From positions 31,818 to 95,817 of IMG/VR virus record IMGVR_UViG_3300025418_000694: a stretch of DNA of 64,000 nt; one strand, given 5' to 3'. Numbering within the stretch: position 1 is the first letter of the stretch; the number at the start of each line of letters is the position of its first letter. A model generated the notes under the pieces. The model did not search any database and was not told where the DNA came from. It saw only the letters and a program-made list of their open reading frames with translations. This document shows, one piece after another, positions 12,622 through 19,945 of this stretch. The position numbers and the translations under genes are program-made. This DNA is from a virus.

Positions 12622-12830
12622 AGTTGGATAGACACTTGGATAAGATAGACCTAATCTAACTACCAACAGACTTCAAGTTAGTCACATGAACAGTTTAATT
12701 ACTTAGTAATAAGACTCCGAGTAAGTTGAGGTATCAGGGTCGCAAAGACGAAAGGACTTGCGAAGGAGTTAGTTCCTAAACGTTGTACCTAGTGTCTATC
12801 TACGCAATCTAATCGAAAGAAGGTAAGTAA
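12622..12830 (+). ncRNA. candidate structured RNA or long leader (about 200 nt)
   Basis: This 209-nt gap has no gene. GATAGACACT (12627-12636) pairs perfectly with AGTGTCTATC (12791-12800), closing the whole region. Inside are AGAT/ATCT (12643-12657), ACTTA/TAAGT (12701-12726), TCGCAA/TTGCGA (12740-12763) and AGGA/TCCT (12764-12777). A closed multi-branch fold of this size suggests a functional RNA or riboregulator of the downstream gene. It matches no RNA family I know; I looked for tmRNA, RNase P and group I intron core motifs and found none. Confidence 0.5.
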
Positions 12831-13121
12831 ATGGGAATAGTAAGTCCCGAACTCGCTCACAGATACGAGCGTGAGTTAGTAGGCTCTACTCTAATTAACG
12901 AGTATGGCGACACTATCGTTAAGGCTAAACACCTTAAAGATAATACGTTTCTAGTCATAGCGGTAAGACCCGTAAAGACTAATCCGTACCAAGTATCAAA
13001 GGTAATCTATATTTCAGAGGACTTCTTAAACCCCTACAACGAAACAGGGGCAGAGACTTTGGAAGAAGCAGAAATTATATTTAATGAAAGGATTGAAAGT
13101 GGCAAAATACTCAATAGTTAA
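12831..13121 (+). CDS. hypothetical protein, paralogue 1 (96 aa)
   Basis: The product contains LAHRYERELVGSTLIN, IVKAKHLKDNTFLVIAVRPVKTNP and TLEEAEIIFN. The protein at 13278-13595 shares the same framework, so the two arose by duplication. The start ATG follows AGAAGGTAAGTAA. The function is unknown. Confidence 0.7.
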   Translation: MGIVSPELAHRYERELVGSTLINEYGDTIVKAKHLKDNTFLVIAVRPVKTNPYQVSKVIYISEDFLNPYNETGAETLEEAEIIFNERIESGKILNS

Positions 13122-13278
13122 AACTGTTACTTACGATTTGGAAGCCGTAATCTATTCTGATTTATCAGAGGACGAACTAAAGCAGAGTCTAAAGCATGAT
13201 GATTCAGATGTTGAGTACGAACAAATAGAGGGTAATGATGTTCAGTTCTATCTAGATTTATTAGAGGACGACGAGTAA
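13099..13278 (+). CDS. hypothetical acidic protein (59 aa)
   Basis: GTG 13099 has GAAAGGA about 6 nt upstream and is preferred; an ATG at 13084 would lengthen it by five residues. The product begins VAKYSIVKTVTYDLEAVIYSDLSEDELKQSL and is strongly acidic at its end (LDLLEDDE). It sits between the two paralogues. Confidence 0.55.
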   Translation: MAKYSIVKTVTYDLEAVIYSDLSEDELKQSLKHDDSDVEYEQIEGNDVQFYLDLLEDDE

Positions 13279-13595
13279 TGTCTAATAAACTTACAGACCT
13301 GTACGAAAAAGAAATGGTAGGCGCTGAACTTACGAATAAAGCGGTGGTAATCAAATCTAAACACCTAGAGGGCAGTAAGTATATTGTCCTTGCCGTTCGT
13401 AAAGTTCCAGCAGAACCTCTCTATGATGAGCGAGATGTTGAGAAAACAACTCCTATTTATCACCGCCCATATATTGTATGGCAGGTGGATAAAAAGACTA
13501 TGCGACCTATGAGTGGAGAGTATGCTCTGACACTAGAGGAAGCAGAGGAAGTCTATGAAATATATGGGAATAAAAAGAAGTTCTTAATCGTTTAA
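13278..13595 (+). CDS. hypothetical protein, paralogue 2 (105 aa)
   Basis: The product begins MSNKLTDLYEKEMVGAEL and contains VVIKSKHLEGSKYIVLAVRKVPAEP and LTLEEAEEVYE, matching paralogue 1 with a longer middle insertion. Its last codons overlap promoter H. Confidence 0.7.
   Translation: MSNKLTDLYEKEMVGAELTNKAVVIKSKHLEGSKYIVLAVRKVPAEPLYDERDVEKTTPIYHRPYIVWQVDKKTMRPMSGEYALTLEEAEEVYEIYGNKKKFLIV
13566..13592 (+). promoter_or_regulatory. ECF-type promoter H (intra-operon)
   Basis: GGGAATAA (13566-13573), 16-nt spacer, then GTTTAAT at 13590. It lies in the end of the preceding gene, whose stop is the TAA after GTT. The downstream ATG at 13622 is 32 nt from GTT, as for promoter G. Confidence 0.7.
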
Positions 13596-13621
13596 TAACT
13601 AATCGAAGGGAGTTGCCTACA

Positions 13622-14104
13622 ATGGGCATGGACGTATATGGAAAGAACGCTACGGACGAACGTGGCGAGTACTTTAGAAACAATGTATGGTGGTGGAGAC
13701 CACTATGGGACTACTGCGAGCAGGTCTATCCACCTTGTCGTGAGATAGACGGACACTCAAATAGCGGTGCTGGCTTTGATGTAGAAGGCGCACACGCACT
13801 ACGCGACGCACTTATTAAAGAGATTAGTAGTGGTCGCACCTATGAATATGAGAAAGAACGCCAAGAGTTCTTAGATTCTATTCCTGATGAGACTTGTACC
13901 TTATGTGAAGGCATGGGAATAGTTCAAGTTAAAGAGGGCTGGTTCGATTACGTAGAGGGAGAAGTTACCTTCCGCGACCCATGTAATGCCTGTAATGGAA
14001 CTAAGGTCAAGAGACCTTTCGAGTGTAATTATGGATTCAGCGTAGAGAACGTAAAAGAGTTCTGCCAATTCCTAACTACCTGCGGTGGATTCGAGATTTG
14101 CTAA
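13622..14104 (+). CDS. conserved MGMDVYGK protein with zinc site (160 aa)
   Basis: ATG 13622 gives the start MGMDVYGKNATDERGEYFRNNVWWWRPLWDYC, which I recall as the conserved beginning of a phage and bacterial family of unknown role; a TTG nine bases upstream is less likely. GGGAG lies 10 nt before the ATG. CTLCEGMG and CNACNGTK form a DnaJ-like double CxxC zinc site at about residues 92-125. Confidence 0.75.
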   Translation: MGMDVYGKNATDERGEYFRNNVWWWRPLWDYCEQVYPPCREIDGHSNSGAGFDVEGAHALRDALIKEISSGRTYEYEKERQEFLDSIPDETCTLCEGMGIVQVKEGWFDYVEGEVTFRDPCNACNGTKVKRPFECNYGFSVENVKEFCQFLTTCGGFEIC

Positions 14105-14334
14105 TGAATAACGAGACCTTATCAGAGAGCGTTTCTACGCATGGCAATCTTTCAAGGGGATTAGCCGACACACTTTCAGAAATTATGGGCAGACCTGTCA
14201 CACACTTAGCAGTTATCTCTGCCTTATCTATTGAAGGAATAAAGTTAGATATAGATACAGAAGGAATATCCTCTATTGCTATGGAATACGGAACTCATCT
14301 CCTTCACAAAAGTAGAAGTGAGGAAGATGAATAA
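14104..14334 (+). CDS. hypothetical protein (76 aa)
   Basis: The ATG overlaps the upstream TAA. The product begins MNNETLSESVSTHGNLSRGLADTLSEIMG and ends in an acidic tail (SRSEEDE). It is helical and unrecognised. Confidence 0.6.
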   Translation: MNNETLSESVSTHGNLSRGLADTLSEIMGRPVTHLAVISALSIEGIKLDIDTEGISSIAMEYGTHLLHKSRSEEDE

Positions 14335-14423
14335 TGAGCCTGTGTAATTGGTGCGGAGATGAAATGAAAGAAGGATTATGGGAATCCCATATCTGTATAG
14401 ACTCTGAAAGTGAAAGTAAATAA
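14334..14423 (+). CDS. zinc-finger-like mini-protein (29 aa)
   Basis: A TAATG overlap starts it and TAA at 14421 ends it. The sequence MSLCNWCGDEM...SHICIDSESESK has C-x2-C and H-x-C, consistent with one zinc site. Confidence 0.5.
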   Translation: MSLCNWCGDEMKEGLWESHICIDSESESK

Positions 14424-14551
14424 TGGATAGATGTATAAATTGTGGTTATGAAATAGATGAAGCAGTAAGCGACCCAACAGGTATGTGTCAGACCTGTTGG
14501 TGGGCTTATGACAAGGGCTATCAAAAAGCAAAACAGGAAGCGAGCGAATAA
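14423..14551 (+). CDS. double-CxxC mini-protein (42 aa)
   Basis: A TAATG overlap sets both ends. The product MDRCINCGYEIDEAV...GMCQTCWWAYDKGYQ carries two CxxC pairs, a minimal zinc ribbon. It is one of several tiny zinc proteins in this operon. Confidence 0.55.
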   Translation: MDRCINCGYEIDEAVSDPTGMCQTCWWAYDKGYQKAKQEASE

Positions 14552-14913
14552 TGATTAAAGAATTAGATACAGACGAAGTTCTGTTGGCTATGAAGCACTA
14601 CAAGCCTGTGAACTATATGGAAGCCCTTAGAAAACAAGCGCCCAATGGCACTAGCCTATTAACGGGAGAGAACAACGCTATATTCGTTCAGTTCCCTGCC
14701 TTCATGGAGTTGCCTGACCTAATGATTAGTTTATTAGAACAAGACACTCACACTTGGAAATGGATTAGTTTGGGCAATAATCAAGAGTATGAAGGCGTAA
14801 TAAAGTTTAAGGGCGGTAGTGAGAAGCCTAGTGATGAGGAGTTCTACGAGATGTCCGAGTATCTAGCCCTAAACTTTTGGAAGCAAGCAAGGAAGCAAAT
14901 GAGGTTCAAGTAA
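14551..14913 (+). CDS. hypothetical protein (120 aa)
   Basis: The product begins MIKELDTDEVLLAMKHYKPVNYMEALRKQ and contains FVQFPAFMELPDLMISLLEQDTHTWKWISLG. It is an alpha/beta protein with no recognised family. The ATG overlaps the upstream stop. Confidence 0.65.
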   Translation: MIKELDTDEVLLAMKHYKPVNYMEALRKQAPNGTSLLTGENNAIFVQFPAFMELPDLMISLLEQDTHTWKWISLGNNQEYEGVIKFKGGSEKPSDEEFYEMSEYLALNFWKQARKQMRFK

Positions 14914-15113
14914 TGTCTAATATAAAGAGAGCAATCGAATCTATTATAGAGTGCGAGTCCTGTAGTGGTCAGGGCTGGCATTTCTACGGAGACGACGAAA
15001 TGTGGGACGTGGAGTCCTGTGATTGTAACCCTCACTCTATTGACATAGAGGAGATTGAGGACTATAAATTACGTATGGGCATGGACGCGTACCGCAATTT
15101 AATGGAAGAATAA
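14913..15113 (+). CDS. zinc-site protein (66 aa)
   Basis: The ATG at 14913 overlaps the upstream TAA; an upstream TTG is less likely. The product has CESCSGQGWHF and ESCDCNPH, giving a DnaJ-like CxxCxGxG half followed by a second Cys pair. Confidence 0.65.
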   Translation: MSNIKRAIESIIECESCSGQGWHFYGDDEMWDVESCDCNPHSIDIEEIEDYKLRMGMDAYRNLMEE

Positions 15114-15116
15114 ACC

Positions 15117-15169
15117 TTCGCTATGGGTTGATGAAACCTTAGGGATTAAGTAGTCAGCACCATAGCGAA
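15117..15169 (+). promoter_or_regulatory. long stem-loop upstream of ATT-start gene
   Basis: TTCGCTATGG (15117-15126) pairs perfectly with CCATAGCGAA (15160-15169) around a 33-nt loop. The Shine-Dalgarno AAGGAG follows 7 nt later and then the unusual ATT start. Such an arrangement suggests translational control of the next gene, or a small regulatory RNA. Confidence 0.55.
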
Positions 15170-15189
15170 ATCTATTAAGGAGTAATTTA

Positions 15190-15597
15190 ATTCAGACTTT
15201 CTTGCCCGCTCCTGATTTCAAGGAGTGCGCCCGTATTCTTGATTACCGCAGGTTAGGTAAGCAGAGAGTTGAGGCATATCAAATACTAAATACCCTACGT
15301 GGGGAGAGTCTTGGCTGGCGCAATCATCCTGCCGTAAAGATGTGGGCTGGTTACGAGCCAGCACTTAAACAATACGGGAGAGAGATGTGCCTAGAGTGGA
15401 GAGCGCGTGGGTACAAGGACAATATGCTCGAAAGGTTTGTGTTGGACGCGCCCGTCGTGTTGCCAACATGGTTAGGGGATAGTAGGCTTCATATATCCCA
15501 CCAATCAAATCTAATAAGGAAAGACCCCGAATACTACAAAGACAAGTTTCCAAATGTACCCGCAGACCTGCCGTACTTTTGGATTACGAAAGGATAA
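15190..15597 (+). CDS. MSMEG_6728-like protein with ATT start
   Basis: This 135-aa protein matches the MSMEG_6728/pyrimidine dimer glycosylase-like family: QTFLPAPDFKECARILDYRRLGKQRVEAYQIL, then WRNHPAVKMWAGYEPAL and LPTWLGD...HQSNLIRKDPEYY. Family members begin M-Q-T-F-L-P. Here that register starts with ATT at 15190, placed 7 nt after a good AAGGAG. The first conventional start (TTG 15202) would remove the conserved QTFL and sit 19 nt from the AAGGAG. The fold suggests DNA-repair-type activity, not proven. Confidence 0.75.
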   Translation: MQTFLPAPDFKECARILDYRRLGKQRVEAYQILNTLRGESLGWRNHPAVKMWAGYEPALKQYGREMCLEWRARGYKDNMLERFVLDAPVVLPTWLGDSRLHISHQSNLIRKDPEYYKDKFPNVPADLPYFWITKG

Positions 15598-15600
15598 TAA

Positions 15601-15876
15601 ATGGCTAAACCAATGGAAACAATGAAAGCAACTCTAATCAAGAATACGAGTAAAGGTGGAGCATGGCTTCTCAATTACCAGTTTATTCTTGATGGAACTG
15701 TGCGCCACGATACTACGCAGGCTTGGGCTAACCCTTCCGCAGCAAAGCGCGCTCTAAAAGAAATCGTATTGAGAGAAACACCTCGCAAGTCGATTAAAAT
15801 GATTGCTAACAGGCAAGATGAGAACGACAAGCCAATCTCCTTTATTGGAGAGATTAACTATCGACCACTAAATTAG
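15601..15876 (+). CDS. hypothetical protein (91 aa)
   Basis: The product begins MAKPMETMKATLIKNTSKGGAWLLNYQFILDG and is a basic alpha/beta protein, possibly DNA-binding (WANPSAAKRALKEIV). The family is not recognised. It follows the MSMEG_6728-like gene by 3 nt. Confidence 0.65.
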   Translation: MAKPMETMKATLIKNTSKGGAWLLNYQFILDGTVRHDTTQAWANPSAAKRALKEIVLRETPRKSIKMIANRQDENDKPISFIGEINYRPLN

Positions 15877-15896
15877 GGAGAGAGAGAAAGAGAGAA

Positions 15897-16019
15897 ATGG
15901 TTGATGACGACCCTTTTGATGAAGATATAGATATTGAAGAAGATTGGATTGAGGAAGATGACGAAGAAGAAGTCGAGTGGGAAGATGAAGAAGATTTCGG
16001 AGAGTATATTGGAGAGTAA
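15897..16019 (+). CDS. extremely acidic mini-protein (40 aa)
   Basis: GGGAGAGAGAGAAAG precedes this ATG. More than half of the residues are Asp or Glu, for example EEDWIEEDDEEEVEWEDEEDF. Such proteins can mimic DNA and inhibit DNA-binding host proteins; this is an inference from composition only. Confidence 0.55.
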   Translation: MVDDDPFDEDIDIEEDWIEEDDEEEVEWEDEEDFGEYIGE

Positions 16020-16185
16020 TCCCAATTACGTTACAGTAGAGGAGTTTACTCAAAGATACGCCAATGCTCTTGGCGGTTATCTAGCAGGGTCTTTTCCTAA
16101 TGGAGAGACTCACGTAGTAGATTTAATGGTAAGCGCTTCCTGTTTTGCTGAAGCGTCGTTCTATTTGTTTGATAACTTCTTTTAG
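15985..16185 (+). CDS. hypothetical protein, last gene of block (66 aa)
   Basis: The C-terminal part reads VTVEEFTQRYANALGGYLAGSFPNGETHVVDLMV, a plausible folded domain. The start is uncertain: ATG 15985 overlaps the acidic gene in another frame, and TTG 16009 is an alternative. It is the final gene before the convergent terminator. Confidence 0.5.
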   Translation: MKKISESILESNPNYVTVEEFTQRYANALGGYLAGSFPNGETHVVDLMVSASCFAEASFYLFDNFF

Positions 16186-16312
16186 TAGAAACCACAGAAG
16201 GGCGTTAAAGCGCTTTCCTGCCTTTCCACGCTAAGGGCGGTCATGACCTTGTAATTGTTTTTTATCATATTTTGGGCAATTACAGGCGAGCCGTACCTGC
16301 GCCTTATGTGAG
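16186..16312 (+). other. 3' untranslated stretch with inverted repeat
   Basis: There is no gene here. TGTAATTG (16250-16257) pairs with CAATTACA (16277-16284). The stretch separates the convergent blocks and precedes the bidirectional terminator. I see no tRNA or other recognisable RNA. Confidence 0.4.
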
Positions 16313-16341
16313 AAACCCCCCGATTCGTTCACGGGGGGTTT
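16313..16341. terminator. bidirectional terminator between convergent blocks
   Basis: AAACCCCCCG (16313-16322) pairs with CGGGGGGTTT (16332-16341), followed by more T on the plus strand; A-rich flanks also give a T-run on the minus strand. It stops both the plus-strand block and the RNR-containing minus-strand block. Confidence 0.9.
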
Positions 16342-16347
16342 TACTAT

Positions 16348-18384
16348 TTACTGATTGTCTTTAATCAGTTTAACTTCACACGCGTCTGTCGTACAGTAAG
16401 CCTCTCCAACTGCGTCATAAGCCATGCCAGCGTACACGCCAGCAAAGTCTATTGGAAAGAGAGTCATACGATAATTCTCATAATCATCTTCAGTAATTTG
16501 AGTGTAAGGCATTTGGTTATAGACCATGTTTCCTGAAGGTAAGAAAGAGATAGTCTTTAATTGACCGTCATACAAATGTAGAACAGTTCCAACATCTTTA
16601 GATTCCGACTCTGGATTAAAAGAGACAGTTACAGAGACAGAATTGTCACTCCAATAACGTTGAGCTGTGGCAGCTAGAGCTACCTTTTCATAGATAGAGA
16701 CATCTTTCTCAGAGCGTTTAGCATTAGATTTGACTGGAAAGTAGACTACAGAGGTAGTATCAGGAGATTCCATAGCAGGTTCTACTTTATATTGAGCCAT
16801 CTTAAAGAGAGGAAGCATTGGATCATTGTTTCCAAAGCGGATGGCACGTAGGAAGTATTCTCCACCAACAGACCAATGAACTCCTGGACTCTCACCTGCC
16901 AAGATAGAGACAGTTCCCGAAGGCTTTACAGTTGTAGTCTTAATTGACTCACGGATACCAAGCCACTCTGAATAGCCCTTGTCATAACTTTGGATAGTGC
17001 CGTAGCCCTCATCCATCCATTGACGCAAGGCTGGTAGCCCTTTGTTATCTGCGAAGTTAGCCACACCTGACATGGAAGTTCCAATACGGCGATTGCGTTG
17101 CATGATTGCGTTAGTCTCTTCCCAGTGAGTAGGCAGGAGAGTGACTGTCTTGGCATAGAGATAGGCAAACTTAAGAGTTCGCTTAAAGTCATCTAAAGAG
17201 TCATGGCGGTTGAGATAAGTCTCAACGAGCGTACAACACTCATAGGATTCAAGAGACTGTTCGGCACATGGGTTATATCCAGAAGCGCGCCAGTCTTTAT
17301 TGTTGATTGGGTCAGCCAAGCGACCATACTTACGAGTGACATCCATCCAGATAACCCCAGGCTCACCATTGAGGGCAATGCCATCAATAATAGAATCCAA
17401 GTTATCGCCAACATTTACCTCTACGGAGTTGTTAGACATCCAAGCCCAGCCAGGCTTATCAGCATCGTAGGAGTTTCTTTTTGGGAATACTTTAGGGTTC
17501 TTTAGATTTAAGAAGGTTTGATCATCCAGTCTACCCATTAGAAGCTCAGCTGAGCGGCGGACGTTACCAGAGACCACGCATACTCCGATTAGGTTACCCA
17601 AATCAGCAATGTCTACTCTAGAAAGCTTCTCTCCAGCCTTATTCTTGAATATAGAACGGATGTGCTTGTGTAATCTTTCAAGAGGCTCTGGGCCTGCAGC
17701 TGTGCCGCCAAATGTTTTGATTGGAACGCCTGCTGGACGTACTAAACTGTAATCAAACTTATACTTAGGCTGGTCTGGCTTTAGATACGAGTTGATTAGC
17801 AAAGCAACAGACTCAACCCATCCCTCACGGGTATCAGCTACCTGGTATACCGCCTCCTCATCAGTTGGCTGGTAAATAGTAAAGTCTTTATCAGCACCCT
17901 TGTCATCAAAGCCAACACCCACACCTAGCATTGAGGCTTCCATTAGGAAGGCAAATGGCTTGGCTGGATCGTTCTTTGTCATAGACGCAGTTGATACAAA
18001 AGAACAGTTTTGGAGAGCTGCTGAATTGCGCTGCTCATTTACAAGGGGAGTTCCCATTACCCATAGACCGCGTCCTGGTGGAGTCCACTTTAGAGTAAAC
18101 AAGCGGTCAAAGGCTTCTTTAGCAGAAGCTTGAGCTTTAGAATCATTCCAAGGAAGACGGTTGGTTTTGCAATGGTCTTTCTGTAGAGAATACATACCGT
18201 TGATGACTCTCTCACAGACATCTACCCAAGTCTCTTTTGTGCCGTCCTCTTTAAGTCTAGAGTAGGTTCTAAGGAAGGTAATCTCACCGACTGAGTTTCC
18301 AGCGGCATCTTGATAGCCCCAAGGGACTTTCTTAGACCGATAACCTGAGACGAATTCCTCTGCTAGACGAAAGGACAATGCCAT
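16348..18384 (-). CDS. nrdJ: class II (B12-dependent) ribonucleotide reductase
   Basis: This 678-aa protein belongs to the monomeric adenosylcobalamin-dependent ribonucleoside-triphosphate reductases, like the Lactobacillus leichmannii enzyme. The active-site Cys of the ALQNCSF motif is at 127. NPCAEQ gives Cys373 and Glu375, and ECC supplies Cys384 eleven residues after Cys373, the spacing seen in the family. The C-terminal CTTDAC holds the redox pair Cys664/Cys669 that regenerates the active site. It makes dNTPs for phage DNA synthesis and needs B12. It is the last gene of its transcription direction before the terminator. Confidence 0.95.
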   Translation of the reverse strand: MALSFRLAEEFVSGYRSKKVPWGYQDAAGNSVGEITFLRTYSRLKEDGTKETWVDVCERVINGMYSLQKDHCKTNRLPWNDSKAQASAKEAFDRLFTLKWTPPGRGLWVMGTPLVNEQRNSAALQNCSFVSTASMTKNDPAKPFAFLMEASMLGVGVGFDDKGADKDFTIYQPTDEEAVYQVADTREGWVESVALLINSYLKPDQPKYKFDYSLVRPAGVPIKTFGGTAAGPEPLERLHKHIRSIFKNKAGEKLSRVDIADLGNLIGVCVVSGNVRRSAELLMGRLDDQTFLNLKNPKVFPKRNSYDADKPGWAWMSNNSVEVNVGDNLDSIIDGIALNGEPGVIWMDVTRKYGRLADPINNKDWRASGYNPCAEQSLESYECCTLVETYLNRHDSLDDFKRTLKFAYLYAKTVTLLPTHWEETNAIMQRNRRIGTSMSGVANFADNKGLPALRQWMDEGYGTIQSYDKGYSEWLGIRESIKTTTVKPSGTVSILAGESPGVHWSVGGEYFLRAIRFGNNDPMLPLFKMAQYKVEPAMESPDTTSVVYFPVKSNAKRSEKDVSIYEKVALAATAQRYWSDNSVSVTVSFNPESESKDVGTVLHLYDGQLKTISFLPSGNMVYNQMPYTQITEDDYENYRMTLFPIDFAGVYAGMAYDAVGEAYCTTDACEVKLIKDNQ

Positions 18385-18490
18385 CGAAACACCCCGTATT
18401 CTGTAGTAAGTTTTATAGTTTAAGTGGAAAATTTCTGTAGTTCAGCGGGAAGGTACTTTCCAACTCTGGTAGTACCAAGTTATATGATAA
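18385..18490 (-). other. intergenic stretch with hairpins upstream of nrdJ
   Basis: GGTACT (18452-18457) pairs with AGTACC (18471-18476) with an inner CCA/TGG, and AGTTAT/ATAACT (18478-18492) forms a second hairpin. There is no gene. The plus strand has an AGTTCAGCGGG string like a tRNA D-arm, but no cloverleaf forms. It could be a processing site or weak attenuator ahead of nrdJ. Confidence 0.35.
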
Positions 18491-19945
18491 CTAGCCGTCC
18501 GTCAGACCTTTGATTACTTCGTCAGTTTCGGCCTGATTGAGACCCTGATTAGGTAATTCTTTAAGGACATTTGCCCTATCTCCGAAGATAGAACTGAGCA
18601 CTCCTGCCCCGCCTTGGCGCTCTACTGTCATGCGGATAAACTCTCTTGAGTCATCTAATTCTTTAGTCGTTTTAATCAATTTGAATAGGCGGTCAATCTC
18701 TTTAGAAACATTGGGATCGGCGTATCCACCGTTCATTTCTTCAGAAAAACGCATAAAAGCAACCCTTTGCCCCTGCATTTCAATGATTGCATTGATGAGT
18801 GATTTGAGTTGTTCTTTGGTCTTTACCTCTACTGGAAGCTTGAAAGCACATACTGATTGAGGCTTAAAAGCAGGGCAGTTAGAGGCTACAAAGCAGGTAT
18901 CACATACACGTAAACTCGATTGTTGTGAGTGTACGGTGGACACTTCTTTAATAGTTCCATCTGGGTCAATTACCTGTTCTGAAGCGTATCCAAAGACGGG
19001 TAAATTGCCCATTTCTTCTGGATTACGTGGCAAAAGTTTTCCTACTTCTAAGGGCTTCTTATCAATAGTTGAGGGGGTAGTTTCTCCATTTTCTGGAGTC
19101 GCTGGTATGTCCTTATTATCATATAACTTCTCTGGTTCTTCTGGTGACATACCGTTTAACCTCGCTTCAAATTGAAGGTAAGACCATACCGCTAAACGGC
19201 AGACTTCCTTATCGTCGTCTTCTAAAATCTTCTCTACGTCCAACCCAGCCTTGTTATAGGCGTTCCTATACCTAGGGCGAGCTTGGTCTTTCATACGGGC
19301 TGGGTAGCGGTTTAACTTAGTTCCGTCCCAGACAATGGTCTCTCCATTACGCATAGGGCTGAGCCATGACATAGTGCTGGCAGTCTCACAGGTGATCTGG
19401 CGCAGTATCTCGGGCTTGGCTGAGCCTAGCACATGAAACCTTGTACCTTGAGTACGAACAAGTGTTCTGGTCACTGTTAACAGCTGTGAGCTGTTCTCTA
19501 GGGATTCTCCAGGAATTGCTATGTCTAAGTACCTATCTCCGAGTAGATTAAGCTCAGCAAATCCAGAATCGAAGTGCCAAGTAGGCAGGAACTTACCTGG
19601 TGGCACCTGAGCCCACACAGTGCGGCGCTGTTCCTCTACAAAGTCGGGGTTATCTACAGTTATCTCGCTGAACATATTGATACGGTCAATGTTGTTAGCA
19701 ATAAAATCCTCATACTCAGCTGCAAAGATCTCTAGCTCAAGCTGGTCTAACTCCGTATCCTTGGGTACTCCTGGGTATACATAAATGTAGAAATGGTCTT
19801 TGAAGTAATTCTTCAATAGATATGTTTTTTGAGGCAGCCCCCGCTTCTGAAGGCCCCAGAAGCTAACGCCAACGTGGGTAGCTGAGGTACTTTCTAGTAA
19901 AGTGCGGTTGCTAGGAATCTCTGCTCCTAAGTAAACGAACTTCAT
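18491..19945 (-). CDS. TIM-barrel/TGT-like protein with Cys4 domain
   Basis: This 484-aa protein begins MKFVYLGAEIPSNRTLL, with a barrel-like N-terminal half to about residue 250. HVLGSAKPEILRQI and TASTMSWLSPMRNGETIVWDG resemble the late barrel strands of tRNA-guanine transglycosylases and the phage DpdA family. The second half has CDTC, NCPAF and VCAF, a possible Fe-S or zinc cluster, then a helical tail. If DpdA-like, it would exchange guanine for a 7-deazaguanine in DNA, but no queuosine-precursor genes are in this window. I recall similar uncharacterised proteins in other actinobacteriophages. Confidence 0.55.
   Translation of the reverse strand: MKFVYLGAEIPSNRTLLESTSATHVGVSFWGLQKRGLPQKTYLLKNYFKDHFYIYVYPGVPKDTELDQLELEIFAAEYEDFIANNIDRINMFSEITVDNPDFVEEQRRTVWAQVPPGKFLPTWHFDSGFAELNLLGDRYLDIAIPGESLENSSQLLTVTRTLVRTQGTRFHVLGSAKPEILRQITCETASTMSWLSPMRNGETIVWDGTKLNRYPARMKDQARPRYRNAYNKAGLDVEKILEDDDKEVCRLAVWSYLQFEARLNGMSPEEPEKLYDNKDIPATPENGETTPSTIDKKPLEVGKLLPRNPEEMGNLPVFGYASEQVIDPDGTIKEVSTVHSQQSSLRVCDTCFVASNCPAFKPQSVCAFKLPVEVKTKEQLKSLINAIIEMQGQRVAFMRFSEEMNGGYADPNVSKEIDRLFKLIKTTKELDDSREFIRMTVERQGGAGVLSSIFGDRANVLKELPNQGLNQAETDEVIKGLTDG

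Noticed and set aside
15117-15171. Hammerhead ribozyme
   Set aside because: TTGATGA and CGAAA are present, but the essential C of CTGATGA is T and stem II does not pair.
18430-18492. tRNA-like D-arm string upstream of nrdJ
   Set aside because: The string AGTTCAGCGGG is present, but anticodon and T arms do not pair; the region is explained by two simple hairpins.
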